64,000 nucleotides of DNA, taken from contig JAWKTN010000006.1 in NCBI GenBank assembly GCA_041399065.1, positions 310,001 through 374,000 of the forward strand, given 5' to 3'. Source of the stretch: JAGQPD01 sp020426865. Its GTDB lineage: Bacteria; Planctomycetota; Planctomycetia; Pirellulales; Pirellulaceae. Shown here one piece after another: positions 63,322-64,000 of the stretch. The position numbers and the translations under genes were made by a program. The first letter of the stretch is position 1, and each line of letters begins with the position of its first letter. Below the pieces are notes generated by a model. The model had not been told where the DNA came from and made no database searches. It saw only the letters and a list, made by a program, of their open reading frames with translations.

Positions 63322-63744
63322 ATGAGTTTCTTCGAGCGAGTGATGTCGACTGCGGATAGCGGATCGCGAAAGGCAACTGGGGCAGACCGATTCGACGAGG
63401 TCTGGAATGGAGTCTATGTCATGGACCCCATGCCAAATAACGAACATCAGACGTTGGCAACGGAGCTCGGAATTATATTTGGCGCATTGATCGACTGGAA
63501 TGGATTGGGGTGGACATTTGTTGGGGCCAATGTCAGCGATCGCGAACGAGATTGGACCGAAAATTACCGGATCCCCGATGTCTTGGTGTTTCTCGCTGAA
63601 ACGAAAGCCAAGGATTGTGGCACCCATTGGTGTGGCGGGCCTGATTTTGCCGTGGAAATCATCGGTACCGGCGACCATACGCCGCATCCCGATCAAGCGA
63701 CGATTGGGAAATGCAGACGCCTAACACGGTGTTTAAACTACTAG
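63322..63744 (+). CDS. Uma2-family (DUF820) protein, C-terminally truncated
   Basis: 140 residues against the usual ~190. Start MSFFERVMSTADSGS...DRFDEVWNGVYVMDPMPNNEHQ is a normal Uma2 N-terminus; the core NYRIPDVLVFLAE and GPDFAVEIIGTGD follow, but the frame then reads CRRLTRCLNY and stops instead of the expected helical end. Probably truncated by decay or a frameshift near 63690. Confidence 0.6.
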   Translation: MSFFERVMSTADSGSRKATGADRFDEVWNGVYVMDPMPNNEHQTLATELGIIFGALIDWNGLGWTFVGANVSDRERDWTENYRIPDVLVFLAETKAKDCGTHWCGGPDFAVEIIGTGDHTPHPDQATIGKCRRLTRCLNY

Positions 63745-63792
63745 AGCGAGCGTATCCTCGAAATATGTCTCGCAAGGCCCGCAGTCGCCAGT

Positions 63793-63957
63793 ATGATTGT
63801 TACGGAAAAAGTTGCGATGCCACTTCGCGATCACTTTCGGGCACCTCTAGACGATATTCATTCAGGGGACGAACTTCACGGAAAGTGGCCGGCGATGGTT
63901 GTTCGGCAGCTCGCGGCCGGGCAATGGCCAAAACGGGCAAGGAGGCCACGCCGGTAA
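63793..63957 (+). pseudogene. Fragment of a Uma2-related planctomycete protein
   Basis: Reads MIVTEKVAMPLRDHFRAPLDDIHSGDELHGKWPAMVVRQL, matching a conserved planctomycete N-terminus I recognise (PLRDHFR-P-D...HG-WP), then diverges to a stop at 63955. Only 54 residues remain; the rest is missing or runs off the window in another frame. Confidence 0.45.
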
Positions 63958-64000
63958 GACACGGCGGAGCGATCCGGGTCGCACCGGTAGTGAGCCGGTC

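Overview
The window looks like a chromosomal segment of a planctomycete, probably from the Pirellulales. The evidence is a moderately GC-rich sequence, planctomycete-type small secreted proteins, a Wza/Wzc-type exopolysaccharide locus lacking local glycosyltransferases, Uma2 and Rpn-type accessory nucleases, and a Y1 transposase of the type common in planctomycetes. This assignment rests on gene content only; no rRNA is present to confirm it.

Layout. 1-2731: 3' part of a large secreted subtilisin-like protease. 2732-16473: a minus-strand surface-polysaccharide region. In transcription order it holds a PHP-type tyrosine phosphatase, a gluzincin-like peptidase, three tandem paralogs of a small regulatory-like-domain membrane protein, a Wza-like exporter, a Wzc-like tyrosine kinase, an O-antigen ligase-like protein with TPRs, a FlaA1/CapD-like nucleotide-sugar dehydratase and birA. 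16702-30495: housekeeping and hypothetical genes (fabH, yqgE, a phosphatase, a lipoprotein hydrolase, csrA, a UVR-motif protein, arfB, a PQQ-type propeller, a sugar isomerase, a TraB-like protein, a small lipoprotein, a 2-hydroxyacid dehydrogenase, a large exported protein). 30496-35470: an accessory zone of decayed genes (an Rpn nuclease lacking its core, a frameshifted Y1 transposase, a broken nuclease-like gene) and repeats. 35571-44945: a FAAL-ACP-oxoamine synthase fusion, tRNA-Sec, rsmA, ribE, eno, and a two-gene membrane operon whose second gene is split by an intact ISAzo13-type insertion sequence. 45006-64000: surE, guaA, Uma2, an isocitrate/isopropylmalate dehydrogenase, ettA, a selenoprotein, efpL, proC, selB-selA, guaB, an exported protein and degraded Uma2-type sequence.

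The most notable system is a nearly complete selenocysteine pathway spread over 20 kb: selC (39090-39189), selB and selA (56477-59811), and a target selenoprotein. The target is a 78-residue SelW-like (Rdx) protein at 52067-52303 whose TGA at codon 11 would hide it from ordinary gene calling. A six-pair hairpin with a GGUCU loop begins 15 nt after that TGA, as expected of a bacterial SECIS. Only selD is missing from the window. Other points of interest are four copies of a hairpin repeat dispersed over 33 kb, the exactly reconstructable IS insertion, the FAAL-ACP-oxoamine synthase fusion, a CsrA with a long extra tail, and an orphan terminator at 48471-48507.
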